NCBI RefSeq assembly: GCF_003932495.1
Contig: NZ_QZMT01000006.1
Coordinates: forward strand, 62,001-126,000
DNA: 64,000 nucleotides
Direction: 5' to 3'
Source: Guyparkeria sp. SCN-R1
Lineage (GTDB): Bacteria > Pseudomonadota > Gammaproteobacteria > Halothiobacillales > Halothiobacillaceae
A program made the translations under genes and the position numbers. The notes beneath the pieces are model-generated. The model made no database searches and was not told the DNA's origin. It saw only the letters and a program-made list of their open reading frames with translations. Of the stretch, positions 34,004 to 44,579 are shown one piece after another; position 1 is the first letter of the stretch, and each line of letters begins with the position of its first letter.

Positions 34004-36394
34004 ATGAGTGACGAGCAGATTACCTTTGAAGTCGACGGCATGACCCTCCAGGGCAACCCGGGGGACATGCTGATCGAGGTGACGGACAAGGCGGGGATCA
34101 ACATCCCGCGCTTCTGTTATCACCGCAAGCTGTCGATCGCGGCCAACTGCCGCATGTGCCTGGTGGAGGTCGAACGCGCGCCCAAGCCGTTGCCGGCCTG
34201 TTCGACGCCGATTTCCGAGGGCATGAAGGTCTCCACGCGCAGCCCCAAGGCGATCAGCGCCCAGCGCTCGACCATGGAGTTCCTGTTGATCAACCACCCG
34301 CTCGACTGCCCGATCTGCGATCAGGGCGGCGAGTGCGAGCTCCAGGATGTGGCCATGGGCTACGGCGAGGGCGTCGGTCAGTACTCCGAGGCCAAGCGCG
34401 TGGTCAAGGACAAGGACATCGGTCCGCTGATCGCGACCGACATGACCCGCTGCATTCACTGCACCCGCTGTGTGCGGTTCGGCGAGGAGATCGCGGGCCT
34501 GAAGGAGCTGGGCGCGACCGGTCGTACCGATCAGATGGAGATCGGTACCTACATCTCCAAGAGCGTGACCTCCGAGCTCTCGGGTAACGTCATCGACCTG
34601 TGCCCGGTCGGCGCGCTGACGGCCAAGCCGTCGCGCTACACGCATCGTCCCTGGGAACTGGTGCAGCACAAGCACCTGTCCACGCATGATGCCTTCGGCT
34701 CGAACCTCTACATCCACACCCGCGAAGGGCGGGTGATGCGCACCGTTCCGCGTGACAACGACGCGGTCAACGAGACCTGGATCGCCGACCGCGATCGCTA
34801 CGCCTACACTGGCCTGTTCACCGACGATCGTCTGACCCGGCCGATGGTCAAGCGCGATGGCGAGTGGGTTGCCACGAGCTGGGAAGAAGCACTCGAGGCT
34901 GCCGCCCAGGGCATTCAGGAGATCGTCAACCAACAGGGGCCGGCATCACTCGGCGCGCTGATCTCGGCCAACGCGAGCCTCGAGGAGCAGTACCTGACCG
35001 CGCGCATCGTCCGTGGCATGGGCTCGAACAACATCGATCACCGTCTGCGCCAGACCGACTTCTCCGGTGACGCCGACGACCCGGTCATGCCGTGGCTGGG
35101 CATGGACATCCCGGCGATCGCGGATCTGAACGCGGCCGTGACCGTCGGTATGGCGGTACGCGAAGAGGTCCCGCTGTTCGCCCACCGCCTGCGCCAGACC
35201 GCATTGAACAACCAGGCGCGGATCACCCTGATCCATCCCTACGAGCAGGATCTGACCTTCCCGGCGCGCCAGGCCCCGAGCCGGGTGGCGGAAGGTGGCG
35301 AGCTGGGTAGCCTGCTGGCACTGCTCAAGGCCGCCGGTGGCGAGATCCCGTCCAATCTGTCCGACCAACCGGTCGCCCAGATCGATGACGCCGCGGCGAT
35401 CGTCGCCGAACTCAAGGACGCCGAGAAGGGCGCGATCTTCCTGGGTGCCGTGGCACAGAACGCCCCCGAATTCGCCGCGCTGCGCGCCGTGGCCGCCGAG
35501 CTGGCGCGGCTGACCGGCGTCCAGCTGGGTATCGTCTCACAGGGTGGCAACGCCGCCGGTGCCTGGCTCGCCGGTGCGGTGCCTCACCGTGCCGCCGGTG
35601 GTGCCGATGCCGTCGGGCACGGCCGCAACGCCGCCGACATGCTGGTCGAACCCTGCGAGGCGATGATCCTGCAGGGCATCGAGCCGGAATTCGATTCGGC
35701 CGCCGGTCAGGCCGCCATCGATCGGCTGGAACAGGCCGGTTGCGTGGTCGCCATCACCAGTTACGTCACCCCGGCGATGAAGCGTTACGCCGACGTGCTG
35801 TTGCCGATGGGCACCGCGGTCGAAACGGCCGGCACCTGGGTCAACGGTGAGGGCCGCTGGCAGTCGGTGAACGGCGCGGTTCGCGCGCTGGGCGAGTCGC
35901 GTCCGGCCTGGAAGATCCTGCGGGTGCTGGGCAATCTGCTTGACCTCAATGGCTTTGACTACATGGCGGTCACAGAGGTGCGTCGCGAGATCCAGACGCA
36001 TTGCCAGGAAGTGGCGCTCGAGAACAAGACCGCGTCGCTCGCCGAGGCGCACTACGAGTTGCCGACCAAGGCCGGGCAGGGCGGCTACCAGCGGATTGCG
36101 CCGGTGGCGATGTACGGCATCGATCCGGTGATCCGTCGGGCCGCGCCGCTGCAGGCCACCGAAAAGACCGAGCTGCAGCACCATGTGCTGGTCAATCCGG
36201 CCGATGCCGAGCGTGAGGGCTGGGCAGACGACATGACTGCGGCGATCGAGCAGGACGGCGTGCGCGTCGAGTTGCCGATCCGTGTCGATCCGCGCGTCAC
36301 ACCGGGCAGCGTCGTCGTGTTCAGCGGCGTGTGTGCCGGTGAACTGGCGCCGCGCGCCGGCAAGGTCGAAATTCAGGTGGAGGTCGCCGCATGA
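34004..36394 (+). CDS. nuoG: NADH-quinone oxidoreductase subunit G
   Basis: A 796-residue iron-sulfur subunit (75 kDa type). The N-terminus holds a [2Fe-2S] site ([21 protein letters not shown], partial), then the His-Cys motif [21 protein letters not shown] and a [4Fe-4S] ligand set in [14 protein letters not shown]. The rest is a molybdopterin-oxidoreductase-like domain without an obvious cofactor, rich in Ala between residues 400 and 620. The ATG at 34004 is chosen because [13 protein letters not shown] is the conserved N-terminus; the open frame extends far upstream inside nuoF. It overlaps nuoH by four bases. Confidence 0.96.
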   Translation: MSDEQITFEVDGMTLQGNPGDMLIEVTDKAGINIPRFCYHRKLSIAANCRMCLVEVERAPKPLPACSTPISEGMKVSTRSPKAISAQRSTMEFLLINHPLDCPICDQGGECELQDVAMGYGEGVGQYSEAKRVVKDKDIGPLIATDMTRCIHCTRCVRFGEEIAGLKELGATGRTDQMEIGTYISKSVTSELSGNVIDLCPVGALTAKPSRYTHRPWELVQHKHLSTHDAFGSNLYIHTREGRVMRTVPRDNDAVNETWIADRDRYAYTGLFTDDRLTRPMVKRDGEWVATSWEEALEAAAQGIQEIVNQQGPASLGALISANASLEEQYLTARIVRGMGSNNIDHRLRQTDFSGDADDPVMPWLGMDIPAIADLNAAVTVGMAVREEVPLFAHRLRQTALNNQARITLIHPYEQDLTFPARQAPSRVAEGGELGSLLALLKAAGGEIPSNLSDQPVAQIDDAAAIVAELKDAEKGAIFLGAVAQNAPEFAALRAVAAELARLTGVQLGIVSQGGNAAGAWLAGAVPHRAAGGADAVGHGRNAADMLVEPCEAMILQGIEPEFDSAAGQAAIDRLEQAGCVVAITSYVTPAMKRYADVLLPMGTAVETAGTWVNGEGRWQSVNGAVRALGESRPAWKILRVLGNLLDLNGFDYMAVTEVRREIQTHCQEVALENKTASLAEAHYELPTKAGQGGYQRIAPVAMYGIDPVIRRAAPLQATEKTELQHHVLVNPADAEREGWADDMTAAIEQDGVRVELPIRVDPRVTPGSVVVFSGVCAGELAPRAGKVEIQVEVAA

Positions 36395-37446
36395 TCACCG
36401 AATGGCTCTCGCCGGTTATCGGCTGGATGTCGCCGTCGTGGCAGTACTTCGTCGTTCACCTGCTGCTCACGCTGGTGATCGTCCTGCCGATCGTGGTCGC
36501 GGTCGCTTACCTCACGCTCGCCGAGCGCAAGGTGATCGGTTACATGCACGTGCGCATCGGCCCCAACCGGGTCGGGCCGCGCGGGATGTTCCAGCCGTTC
36601 GCCGACGTATTCAAATTGATGTTCAAGGAGGTGATCACGCCGACGGTCGCCAACAAGTTCATCTTCTATCTCGCGCCGGTCCTGATCCTGGTCGCCGCGC
36701 TGGTGGCCTGGGCGGTCATCCCGTTTGACGACGGCTGGGTACTGGCCGACATCAACGCCGGTCTGCTGTACGTGCTCGCGATCGGTGCGGCGGGCGTCTA
36801 TGGCGTGATCCTCGCCGGCTGGGCCTCGAACTCCAAGTACGCGCTGCTCGGCGGCATGCGCTCGGCGGCGCACAAGGTTGCCTACGAGCTGGCGATGGGC
36901 TTTGCGCTGGTCGGTGTGTTGATGGTGGCCGGCAGTCTGAACCTCTCCGAGATCGTGCGCGGCCAGGAGGGCAGCATCCTGCACTGGTACTGGCTGCCGC
37001 TGCTGCCGATGTTCGTGGTCTACTTCGTCTCCGGCGTGGCCGAGACCAACCGCGCACCGTTCGATATCTCCGAGGGTGAATCGGAAATCGTCGCGGGCTT
37101 CCACGTCGAGTATTCGGGCATTGCCTTCGCACTGTTCATGCTCGCCGAATACGCCAGCATGATCCTGATCTCGGCGCTGACCGCGGTCATGTTCCTGGGT
37201 GGCTGGCTGTCGCCGTTCCAGGGCACGTTCCTCGAGCCGGTGTTCGCCTTCGTGCCGGGCATCGTCTGGTTCCTGCTCAAGATCTCGTTCCTGCTGTTCG
37301 TCTTCATCTGGTTCCGCGCGACGTTCCCGCGTTTCCGTTACGACCAGATCATGCGTCTCGGCTGGAAGGTCTTCATTCCGGTGACGATCCTCTGGATCGC
37401 GGTGGAAGGCGCGTTCTTCTACTTCGAAGTCGGTCCTTGGTTCTAA
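36391..37446 (+). CDS. nuoH: NADH-quinone oxidoreductase subunit H
   Basis: A 351-residue membrane subunit with eight helices that joins the quinone chamber to the proton-pumping arm. The conserved cytoplasmic loop [20 protein letters not shown] and the acidic motif [20 protein letters not shown] (with the Glu/Asp cluster of the E-channel) are intact. It starts by an ATGA overlap with nuoG, and nuoI follows after 12 bp. Confidence 0.97.
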   Translation: MITEWLSPVIGWMSPSWQYFVVHLLLTLVIVLPIVVAVAYLTLAERKVIGYMHVRIGPNRVGPRGMFQPFADVFKLMFKEVITPTVANKFIFYLAPVLILVAALVAWAVIPFDDGWVLADINAGLLYVLAIGAAGVYGVILAGWASNSKYALLGGMRSAAHKVAYELAMGFALVGVLMVAGSLNLSEIVRGQEGSILHWYWLPLLPMFVVYFVSGVAETNRAPFDISEGESEIVAGFHVEYSGIAFALFMLAEYASMILISALTAVMFLGGWLSPFQGTFLEPVFAFVPGIVWFLLKISFLLFVFIWFRATFPRFRYDQIMRLGWKVFIPVTILWIAVEGAFFYFEVGPWF

Positions 37447-37458
37447 GAGGTTCCTGCG

Positions 37459-37947
37459 ATGAACGCGATCAAGCATTTTTTCAAGACCTGGTTCCTGTGG
37501 GAACTGTTCCTCGGCATGTCGGTGACCGGTAAGTACTTCTTCGGCCACAAGTACACCGTGCAGTACCCGGAGGAGAAGACACCTCAGTCGCCTCGTTTCC
37601 GTGGGCTGCACGCACTGCGTCGCTACGCCAACGGCGAAGAGCGCTGCATTGCCTGCAAGCTCTGCGAGGCGGTCTGCCCGGCGCTGGCGATCACCATCGA
37701 ATCCGAACAGCGCGAGGATGGCACGCGCCGGACCACGCGCTACGACATCGACCTGTTCAAGTGCATCTACTGCGGCTTTTGCGAAGAGGCCTGCCCGGTG
37801 GATTCCATTGTCGAGACAAGGGTTTACGAGTACCACTTCGAGAATCGTGGCGAGAACATCATGACCAAGGACAAGCTCCTCGAGATTGGTGATCGCCTCG
37901 AACCGCAGATCGCGGCGGACCGCCTGGCGGACGCCGCCTACCGGTAA
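37459..37947 (+). CDS. nuoI: NADH-quinone oxidoreductase subunit I
   Basis: A 162-residue ferredoxin-like subunit (23 kDa type) carrying two [4Fe-4S] clusters, N6a and N6b. The ligands are in [12 protein letters not shown] and [12 protein letters not shown], each in the CxxCxxCxxxCP pattern. The N-terminus is an amphipathic helix that lies on the membrane. After this gene comes a 164-bp gap, the longest interruption in the operon. Confidence 0.97.
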   Translation: MNAIKHFFKTWFLWELFLGMSVTGKYFFGHKYTVQYPEEKTPQSPRFRGLHALRRYANGEERCIACKLCEAVCPALAITIESEQREDGTRRTTRYDIDLFKCIYCGFCEEACPVDSIVETRVYEYHFENRGENIMTKDKLLEIGDRLEPQIAADRLADAAYR

Positions 37948-37981
37948 CGGCTCTCGATCAGGGGTGATCGGTACGGGGTGA

Positions 37982-38042
37982 CGTGCCGGCGGGCGGAGGT
38001 CGTGGTAACGTCCCGTCCCGTCGTGGCACGACGCCCGGCACC
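37982..38042 (+). other. Nested inverted repeats in the nuoI-nuoJ gap
   Basis: The gap contains a perfect 7-1-7 palindrome CGTCGTGGCACGACG (38019-38033). A longer pairing is possible between the segment starting GTGCCGGCGGGCG near 37983 and CGCCCGGCAC ending near 38041. The two pairings share sequence and are alternatives. The remaining gap bases, to the nuoJ ribosome-binding site, contain no gene. The structure could protect or process the polycistronic transcript, or lead an internal promoter. Confidence 0.4.
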
Positions 38043-38111
38043 TGGAACAACGAACGAAACAACGGTCAACCGGCTCAGGGGCGGACGCCCGCTCCCAGCA
38101 GAAGGATAGTC

Positions 38112-38768
38112 ATGTCGCTCTATCAGATCCTTTTCTACGTATTTGCATCGGTCGCGGTGCTTGCCGCCATCCGGGTGGTGACGGTCAAGAACCCGGTGCA
38201 TGCCGCCCTTTACCTGGTGCTGACATTCTTCTCGACCGCGCTGATCTGGATCCTGATGGAAGCGGAATTCCTCGGCATCGTGCTGCTGCTGGTCTACGTC
38301 GGGGCGGTGATGGTGCTGTTCCTGTTTGTGGTGATGATGCTCGATGTGAATATCGCGCCGCTGCGCGAGGGCTTCATCCGTAATCTGCCGGTGGGCGTGT
38401 TCGTCGCGCTGGTGATGATCATCGAGCTGGCACTGATCCTCGGCCCGGCGAGCTTCGGCCTGGATATTTACCCGTCACCGGAGCCGGCCCCGGCCGATGC
38501 GGGCAATACACTCGCCATCGGCCAGGTGCTGTACACCAAGTTCGTCTATCCGTTCGAGATCGCGGCGTTCATCCTGCTGGTCGCCATTGTCGCGGCGATC
38601 GCGCTCGCCCATCGTCGTCGCCCGGGCGTGCACTACCAGGACATCGACGCACAGGTGCGGGTGCGTGCCGAGGATCGCGTTCGCATTGCCGAGCTGGATG
38701 CGGACAAGACGCGCCGTGGCGATGTCGCGGGCGACTCCAAAGCCAACCAGGATAAGGAAACGTCATGA
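38112..38768 (+). CDS. nuoJ: NADH-quinone oxidoreductase subunit J
   Basis: A 218-residue membrane subunit with five helices. It starts [20 protein letters not shown] after AGAAGGA; the open frame before it runs through the structured gap and is not coding. [20 protein letters not shown] holds the pi-bulge helix linked to coupling. The C-terminal 50 residues after the last helix (about residue 175) are charged and longer than in E. coli. It overlaps nuoK by four bases. Confidence 0.95.
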   Translation: MSLYQILFYVFASVAVLAAIRVVTVKNPVHAALYLVLTFFSTALIWILMEAEFLGIVLLLVYVGAVMVLFLFVVMMLDVNIAPLREGFIRNLPVGVFVALVMIIELALILGPASFGLDIYPSPEPAPADAGNTLAIGQVLYTKFVYPFEIAAFILLVAIVAAIALAHRRRPGVHYQDIDAQVRVRAEDRVRIAELDADKTRRGDVAGDSKANQDKETS

Positions 38769-39070
38769 TCAGCCTGTCCGAGTTCCTGATCTTCGGCGGT
38801 CTGCTGTTCTCGATCAGCGTCGCCGGCATCTTTCTCAACCGCAAGAACGTGCTCGTGCTGCTGATGGCCATCGAGCTGATGCTTCTGGCGGTAAACGTGA
38901 ACTTCGTGGCGTTCTCGCACTTCTCCGGCGATATCGACGGCCAGGCGTTCGTGTTCTTCGTCCTGACCGTCGCCGCGGCCGAGGCGGCGATCGGTCTGGC
39001 GATCCTGGTGACGCTGTTCCGCAATCGACGCACGATCAACGTCGAAGACCTGACCGAGATGAAGGGCTGA
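38765..39070 (+). CDS. nuoK: NADH-quinone oxidoreductase subunit K
   Basis: A 101-residue, three-helix membrane subunit (Mrp C/ND4L type). The conserved membrane Glu residues lie in [19 protein letters not shown] and the third helix contains [18 protein letters not shown]. It takes part in proton translocation next to NuoJ and NuoN. It follows nuoJ by an ATGA overlap. Confidence 0.97.
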   Translation: MISLSEFLIFGGLLFSISVAGIFLNRKNVLVLLMAIELMLLAVNVNFVAFSHFSGDIDGQAFVFFVLTVAAAEAAIGLAILVTLFRNRRTINVEDLTEMKG

Positions 39071-39074
39071 TTCA

Positions 39075-41036
39075 ATGGAAAAGGTTTATCTTGCCGTCGT
39101 ACTTGCCCCGCTGATCGCCTCGATCATCGCGGGCCTGTTCGGACGACAGATCGGTCGGTCCGGCGCCCACTGGGTCACCATCATCGGCGTGGCGATCGCG
39201 CTGGCCGCGTCCCTGTACGCCTTCTACATGCACGTATTCGGTGGGCTGTCGACCTTCGACGGCACCGTCTACACCTGGATCGCCTCGGACCTTTTCGAGT
39301 TCAACATCGGGTTCCTGGTCGACAACCTCACCGTGATGATGATGGTGGTGGTGACCGCCGTCTCGCTGATGGTTCACATCTACACCATCGGCTACATGCA
39401 CGATGATCCCGGCTACCAGCGCTTTTTCAGCTACATCTCGCTGTTCACCTTCTCGATGCTGATGCTGGTGATGTCGAACAACCTGCTGCAGTTGTTCTTC
39501 GGCTGGGAAGCGGTCGGCCTGGTCTCGTACCTGCTGATCGGCTTCTGGTACAAGCGCGAGTCGGCGATCTTCGCCAACCTCAAGGCCTTCCTCGTCAACC
39601 GGGTGGGCGACTTCGGCTTTTTGCTCGGCATCGCCGCGATCCTCGCCTACACCGACTCGTTGCACTACGCGACCGTGTTCGAGCGCCTGCCCGAGCTGGC
39701 CGACATCACCGTTGAGTACTGGCCGGGCGTCGAGTGGTCGCTGATCAGCGTGATCGCGATCCTGCTGTTCATTGGCGCGATGGGCAAATCGGCGCAGGTG
39801 CCGCTACACGTGTGGCTGCCGGACTCGATGGAAGGCCCCACGCCGATCTCGGCGCTGATCCACGCGGCGACCATGGTCACCGCCGGTATCTTCATGGTGG
39901 CGCGCTTCTCGCCGCTGTTCGAACTATCCGATGCGGCGCTGTCGTTCATCCTGGTGATCGGCGCGGTGACCGCGATCTTCATGGGCCTGCTGGGTATCGT
40001 CCAGCACGACATCAAGCGCGTGATCGCCTACTCGACGCTCTCGCAGCTGGGCTTCATGACCGCCGCGCTGGGCGTGTCGGCCTACAGCCCGGCGCTGTTC
40101 CACCTGATGACCCATGCCTTCTTCAAGGCGCTGCTGTTCCTCGCGGCCGGCTCGGTGATCATCGCGCTGCACCACGAGCAGGACATGCGCAAGATGGGCG
40201 GGCTGGCGAAGAAGCTGCCGATCACCTTTGCGACCTTCTTTATCGGGGCACTGGCGCTGATCGGCTTCCCGGGCACCTCCGGGTTCTACTCCAAGGAGTC
40301 GGTCATCTACGCCGTGGCGGCCTCCGAGCTGCCCGGTGCAGAGTTTGCCTACTGGGCGCTGTTCATCGGCGTGTTCGTGACCGCGTTCTACACCTTCCGC
40401 ATGCTGTTCCTGGTTTTCTTCGGCGAGTCGCGGATGGACGCCCATACTGCCTCGCACGCCAAGGAATCGCCCAAGGTGGTCACGGTGCCGCTGGTGCTGC
40501 TGGCCGTGCCGTCACTGATCATCGGTTTTCTGGTGGTCGAGCCGATGCTGTTCGGTGCCTACTTCGATGACTCGATCCGCGTGCTGGCCACCCACGGGGC
40601 GATGGCGACGCTGGAAGACCAGTTCAAGGGCGCGTGGGGCATGTTCCTCTACGGCTGGACCACGCCGGTGGTCTGGATGGCGCTCGCCGGCGTGGCGGGT
40701 GCGGCGATCATGTACCTGGGTATGCCGAATGTATTGCCGCCGCTGTTCGCCCGCGTGTTCGCCTGGCCCAAGCGGATTCTCGAGGAAGGCTACGGTTTCG
40801 ACAGCTTCAACAACACCGTCATCGCCGGCGGCTCGCGGCTGCTGGGCCGTGGGTTGTGGCAGGGCGCCGACCTGCGGGCGATCGACGGCTGGCTGGTCAA
40901 TGGCACGGCTGCATTCGTGGGTTACATGGCCCGCACCTGGCGCCTGATCCAGACCGGCTACCTCTACCATTACGCGTTCGTCATGATCCTCGGCCTGATC
41001 GGGCTGATGACCTGGATCGTGTTCATTGGCGCGTAA
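39075..41036 (+). CDS. nuoL: NADH-quinone oxidoreductase subunit L
   Basis: A 653-residue antiporter-like subunit at the tip of the membrane arm. The first transmembrane core contains [25 protein letters not shown]-type sequence (here with [13 protein letters not shown]), with key Lys and Glu residues for the proton channel. [14 protein letters not shown] and [15 protein letters not shown] are further signatures. The last 150 residues include the long lateral helix and an extra terminal segment. It lies four bases after nuoK. Confidence 0.97.
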   Translation: [653 protein letters not shown]

Positions 41037-41072
41037 CGCCCAAACCGATAACAAGCGAAGGAAAACGGTTCG

Positions 41073-42593
41073 ATGCTGACCTCCTGGCCCATACTGAGCC
41101 TGCTCGTCTGGTTGCCGATCGCGGCAGGCCTTGCCGTCATGCTGTTCGGCGAACGGCGTGCCGCCTCGGCGCGCTGGTTCGCGCTGATCGTCTCCGTCGT
41201 GGTCTTCGTGATCAGCCTCGGCCTGATCGTCGGATTCAACACGCAGACCGCCGCGATGCAGTTCGTCGAGCATCTGCCGTGGATCCCGGCCTTCGGCATC
41301 AACTATGCGTTGGGCGTCGACGGCATCTCCATGCCGCTGATCGTGCTGACCACCTTCACCACCATCCTCGTGGTGGTGGCCGCCTGGGAAGTGATCAAGG
41401 AAAAGGCCCACCAGTACCTGGCCGCCTTCCTGATCATGGAAGGGATGATGAACGGCACCTTCGCCGCAATGGATGCCATCGTCTTCTACTTCTTCTTCGA
41501 AGGCATGCTGATCCCGATGTTCATCATCATCGGTATCTGGGGTGGCCCGCAGCGGGTCTACGCGACGATCAAGTTCTTCTTGTATACCTTCCTCGGCTCG
41601 GTGTTCATGCTGGTCGCGCTGATCTACATGTACTTCCAGGCCGGTAGCTTCGCCATTCCCGTGCTGCACGAGTTGCCGCTGACACTGACCGAGCAGATCC
41701 TGATCTTCCTGGCCTTCCTGATCGCCTTCGCGGTGAAGATCCCGATGTGGCCGGTACATACCTGGTTGCCGGATGCGCACGTCGAGGCGCCCACCGGCGG
41801 CTCGGTCATCCTGGCGGCGATTATGCTCAAGATCGGTGGCTACGGCTTTCTGCGCTTCTCGCTGCCGATGACGCCGGACGCGGCGGCGACGCTCGACTGG
41901 CTGATGATCGCGCTGTCGCTGATCGCGATCGTCTACATCGGCCTGGTGGCGATGGTCCAGTCGGACATGAAAAAGCTGGTCGCCTACTCGTCGATCTCGC
42001 ACATGGGCTTCGTCACCCTGGGTCTGTTCGTGATCTACATGATTGTCGCCAACCCGGATAACGCGTCGGCTAGTGGCGTGACTCTGGCGCTCGAGGGCGC
42101 GATGGTCCAGATGATCTCCCACGGCCTGATTTCCGCGGCGATGTTCCTCTCTATCGGCGTGCTCTATGACCGGCTCCACACGCGGGACATCTCGGCCTAC
42201 GGTGGGGTGGTCAACACCATGCCGTGGTTCGGTGCGCTGGTGGTGCTGTTCGCCATGGCCAACGTCGGTCTGCCGGGCACCTCGGGCTTCGTCGGCGAGT
42301 TCATGGTCATTCTCGCGGCGTTCAAGGCGAACTTCTGGATCGCCCTGGCGGCCGCCCTCACGCTGATCATCGGCGCGGCCTACACCCTGTGGATGGTCAA
42401 GCGCGTGATCTTCGGCGAGGTCAAGAACGAGGGCGTCAAGACGCTTGAAGACCTTAACTTCCGCGAGGCCTGGGTGCTGGGCGTGCTCGCGTTCCTTATC
42501 GTGCTGATCGGCGTCTGGCCGAACCCGCTGGTCGAGGTCATGCACGCCTCGATCGAGAACCTGGCGCAACAGGCGCTGACCACCAAGTTGTAA
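41073..42593 (+). CDS. nuoM: NADH-quinone oxidoreductase subunit M
   Basis: A 506-residue antiporter-like subunit with 14 helices. NYALGVDGISMPLIVLTTF is the family N-terminal motif. KIPMWPVHTWLPDAHVEAPT holds the conserved Lys of the proton path, and MLKIGGYGFLRFSLPM and KKLVAYSSISHMGFV follow. It translocates protons together with NuoL and NuoN. Spacing is 36 bp after nuoL and 10 bp before nuoN. Confidence 0.97.
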   Translation: MLTSWPILSLLVWLPIAAGLAVMLFGERRAASARWFALIVSVVVFVISLGLIVGFNTQTAAMQFVEHLPWIPAFGINYALGVDGISMPLIVLTTFTTILVVVAAWEVIKEKAHQYLAAFLIMEGMMNGTFAAMDAIVFYFFFEGMLIPMFIIIGIWGGPQRVYATIKFFLYTFLGSVFMLVALIYMYFQAGSFAIPVLHELPLTLTEQILIFLAFLIAFAVKIPMWPVHTWLPDAHVEAPTGGSVILAAIMLKIGGYGFLRFSLPMTPDAAATLDWLMIALSLIAIVYIGLVAMVQSDMKKLVAYSSISHMGFVTLGLFVIYMIVANPDNASASGVTLALEGAMVQMISHGLISAAMFLSIGVLYDRLHTRDISAYGGVVNTMPWFGALVVLFAMANVGLPGTSGFVGEFMVILAAFKANFWIALAAALTLIIGAAYTLWMVKRVIFGEVKNEGVKTLEDLNFREAWVLGVLAFLIVLIGVWPNPLVEVMHASIENLAQQALTTKL

Positions 42594-42603
42594 GACGTTC
42601 CCT

Positions 42604-44040
42604 ATGACTCTCGCCTCACTGAACCTGCAACCGGTCCTTCCCGAAATCGTCCTCGCGGCGATGGCGTGCCTGATCCTGCTCGTCGACCCGTTCCTGCCGA
42701 AGCGCGGGCCGACGGTCAGCTTCGTGCTCTCGATCCTGACGCTGATCGCGCTGTTCGTGATCACGCTGGTGCAGATGGATGACAGCGTGCGGATGAGCTT
42801 CGGCGACATGGTGGTCAACGATCCCATGGCCGACCTGATGAAACTGGTGGTCTACGTGCTGGTCGCGGCGGTGTTCGTCATCTCGCGTACCTACCTGCGC
42901 CAGCGCGGCATCGACAAGGGCGAGTACTACATGCTCGGCCTGTTCGGCGTGCTGGGGATGATGATCACGATTTCCTCGAATCACTTGTTGCTGCTCTATC
43001 TCGGCCTCGAGTTGATGTCTTTGGCCCTGTACGCCATGACTGCATTCAAGCGTGACGACGGCCGCGCCTCCGAGGCGGCAATGAAGTACTTCGTGCTCGG
43101 CGCGCTCGCCTCGGGCATCCTGCTCTACGGCATGTCGTTGCTCTACGGCGTGACGGGCAACCTGATGCTCACTGCGATCGCCGAGACGGTCGCCGCCGGC
43201 GAGGACTCGATGGCCTTGAAGGCCGCCGTGGTGCTGATCGTGGTCGGTGCGGTGTTCAAGATGGGTATCGCGCCGTTCCACATGTGGTTGCCCGACGTCT
43301 ACGAGGGCGCACCGACGGCCGTGACGCTGTACCTGGCTGCCGCCCCGAAGGTCGCTGCGCTGGCCTTGGTGATGCGCCTGCTGGTCGATGGCATGGGGCC
43401 GTTGTTCTACGATTGGCAGCCGATGCTGATCGTGGTGGCGATGCTGTCCATGGCGATCGGCAACGTGGTCGCCATCGCGCAGACCAGCTTCAAGCGGATG
43501 CTGACGTATTCCACCATCGGTCACGTCGGTTTCATCCTGCTGGGCGTGCTGGCCGGCACCAACGAGGGCTACGCCGCGGCGTTGTTCTACACCATCGCCT
43601 ACGCCGTGATGACCATCGGGGGCTTCGGCATCATCCTGCTGCTGGCCCGCCAGGGCTTCGAGGCCGAGAGCATGGACGACCTGAAGGGCCTGAACGATCG
43701 CAGCCCGGTGATGGCATTCGTCTTCCTGCTGCTGATGTTCTCCATGGCCGGCATCCCGTTCACCTTCGGTTTCTGGGCGAAACTTGCCGTGCTGCAATCG
43801 ATCGTCGGTGTCGGGTTGTGGTGGCTTGCCACCTTCGCCGTGGTCACGGCGGTTATCGGGGCGTTCTACTACCTGCGCGCGGTCAAGATGGTCTACTTCG
43901 ACAAGCCGGAGGACACCAGCCCGATTCAGGCCGACGTCAACGTGCGTGGCGTGCTGATCCTCAGCGGTGCCTCGATGCTGATCTTCGGCCTGTATCCGAC
44001 CGGCCTGACCGCACTGACGGCCGGGGCTTTCGGGCTCTAA
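42604..44040 (+). CDS. nuoN: NADH-quinone oxidoreductase subunit N
   Basis: A 478-residue antiporter-like subunit. LYLGLELMSLALYAMTAF carries the membrane Glu, and FKMGIAPFHMWLPDVYEGAP the Lys/Pro motif of the proton channel. FKRMLTYSTIGHVGFIL and FSMAGIPFTFGFWAKL follow. It is the last structural gene of complex I. DUF2818 follows after 37 bp and probably shares the transcript. Confidence 0.97.
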   Translation: MTLASLNLQPVLPEIVLAAMACLILLVDPFLPKRGPTVSFVLSILTLIALFVITLVQMDDSVRMSFGDMVVNDPMADLMKLVVYVLVAAVFVISRTYLRQRGIDKGEYYMLGLFGVLGMMITISSNHLLLLYLGLELMSLALYAMTAFKRDDGRASEAAMKYFVLGALASGILLYGMSLLYGVTGNLMLTAIAETVAAGEDSMALKAAVVLIVVGAVFKMGIAPFHMWLPDVYEGAPTAVTLYLAAAPKVAALALVMRLLVDGMGPLFYDWQPMLIVVAMLSMAIGNVVAIAQTSFKRMLTYSTIGHVGFILLGVLAGTNEGYAAALFYTIAYAVMTIGGFGIILLLARQGFEAESMDDLKGLNDRSPVMAFVFLLLMFSMAGIPFTFGFWAKLAVLQSIVGVGLWWLATFAVVTAVIGAFYYLRAVKMVYFDKPEDTSPIQADVNVRGVLILSGASMLIFGLYPTGLTALTAGAFGL

Positions 44041-44077
44041 GCCCACACTTGCCACACGCCACCGAAACGAGGCCTAC

Positions 44078-44395
44078 ATGATCGCCGACTGGATTATCGC
44101 GAGCTACCTGATCGGCCTGTTCGTCCTGGCGAACATGCCGTTCATCAATCAACGACTGTTCCTGGTGATCCCTGTGGTCGAGCGGGGCCGTCAGAAGTCG
44201 TTCTGGTGGCGGATCGTCGAATGGTTGGTGTATTTCGTTATCGGGATGGGCGTCGGTATCTACCTCGAATACTCGGTCGGCGGTGTTGAACCCAAGGGCT
44301 GGGAATTCTGGGCCATAGCTGCGTCGATTTTTGCTGTCTTCTCGGTGATCGGCTTCATCTGGCAGTACCAGTTGCGGAAATACCTACAGGCCTGA
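44078..44395 (+). CDS. DUF2818 family membrane protein, terminal gene of the nuo operon
   Basis: A 105-residue protein with three hydrophobic segments: IIASYLIGLFVLANMPF at the start, IVEWLVYFVIGMGVGIYLEY in the middle and AIAASIFAVFSVIGFIWQY near the end. FINQRLFLV and the basic RGRQKSFWWR lie between. Length and order match DUF2818, a family often found just after nuoN in Beta- and some Gammaproteobacteria. A role in complex I assembly or stability is inferred only from that position. A strong terminator follows. Confidence 0.85.
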   Translation: MIADWIIASYLIGLFVLANMPFINQRLFLVIPVVERGRQKSFWWRIVEWLVYFVIGMGVGIYLEYSVGGVEPKGWEFWAIAASIFAVFSVIGFIWQYQLRKYLQA

Positions 44396-44429
44396 CACAA
44401 CTCGCAACCCGCAGGGGTGTCTCGCCACG

Positions 44430-44469
44430 AAAAAACCGCCAGTCGAGCATGGCTCACTGGCGGTTTTTT
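44430..44469. terminator. Bidirectional Rho-independent terminator after the nuo operon
   Basis: A stem of ACCGCCAGT-type arms (CCGCCAGT 44436-44443 with ACTGGCGG 44456-44463) has a 12-base loop. Six A precede and six T follow, giving an extended A-T pairing and a T-run on both strands. It ends the 15-kb nuo-DUF2818 transcript and can also stop the leftward unit that ends at 44580. Confidence 0.9.
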
Positions 44470-44579
44470 GTGCCCGTTATCTAAGTGATGACGCGTTGCC
44501 ACGATTGGCGTGGAGCGAGGCCGCGGCGTGTTCGTCCCGCTGGTCATTGGGTGAGGAGGGCGGGTTGTCTTTCGCCCGG

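Noticed and set aside
37983-38111. N-terminal extension of NuoJ through the gap
   Set aside because: Gly/Pro/Arg-rich translation with no membrane character; the true start has AGAAGGA before it.
40512-42827. Long antisense frame (771 codons) opposite nuoL-nuoN
   Set aside because: Shadow of the nuo genes; low-complexity His/Asp/Arg/Gln sequence without membrane segments or motifs.
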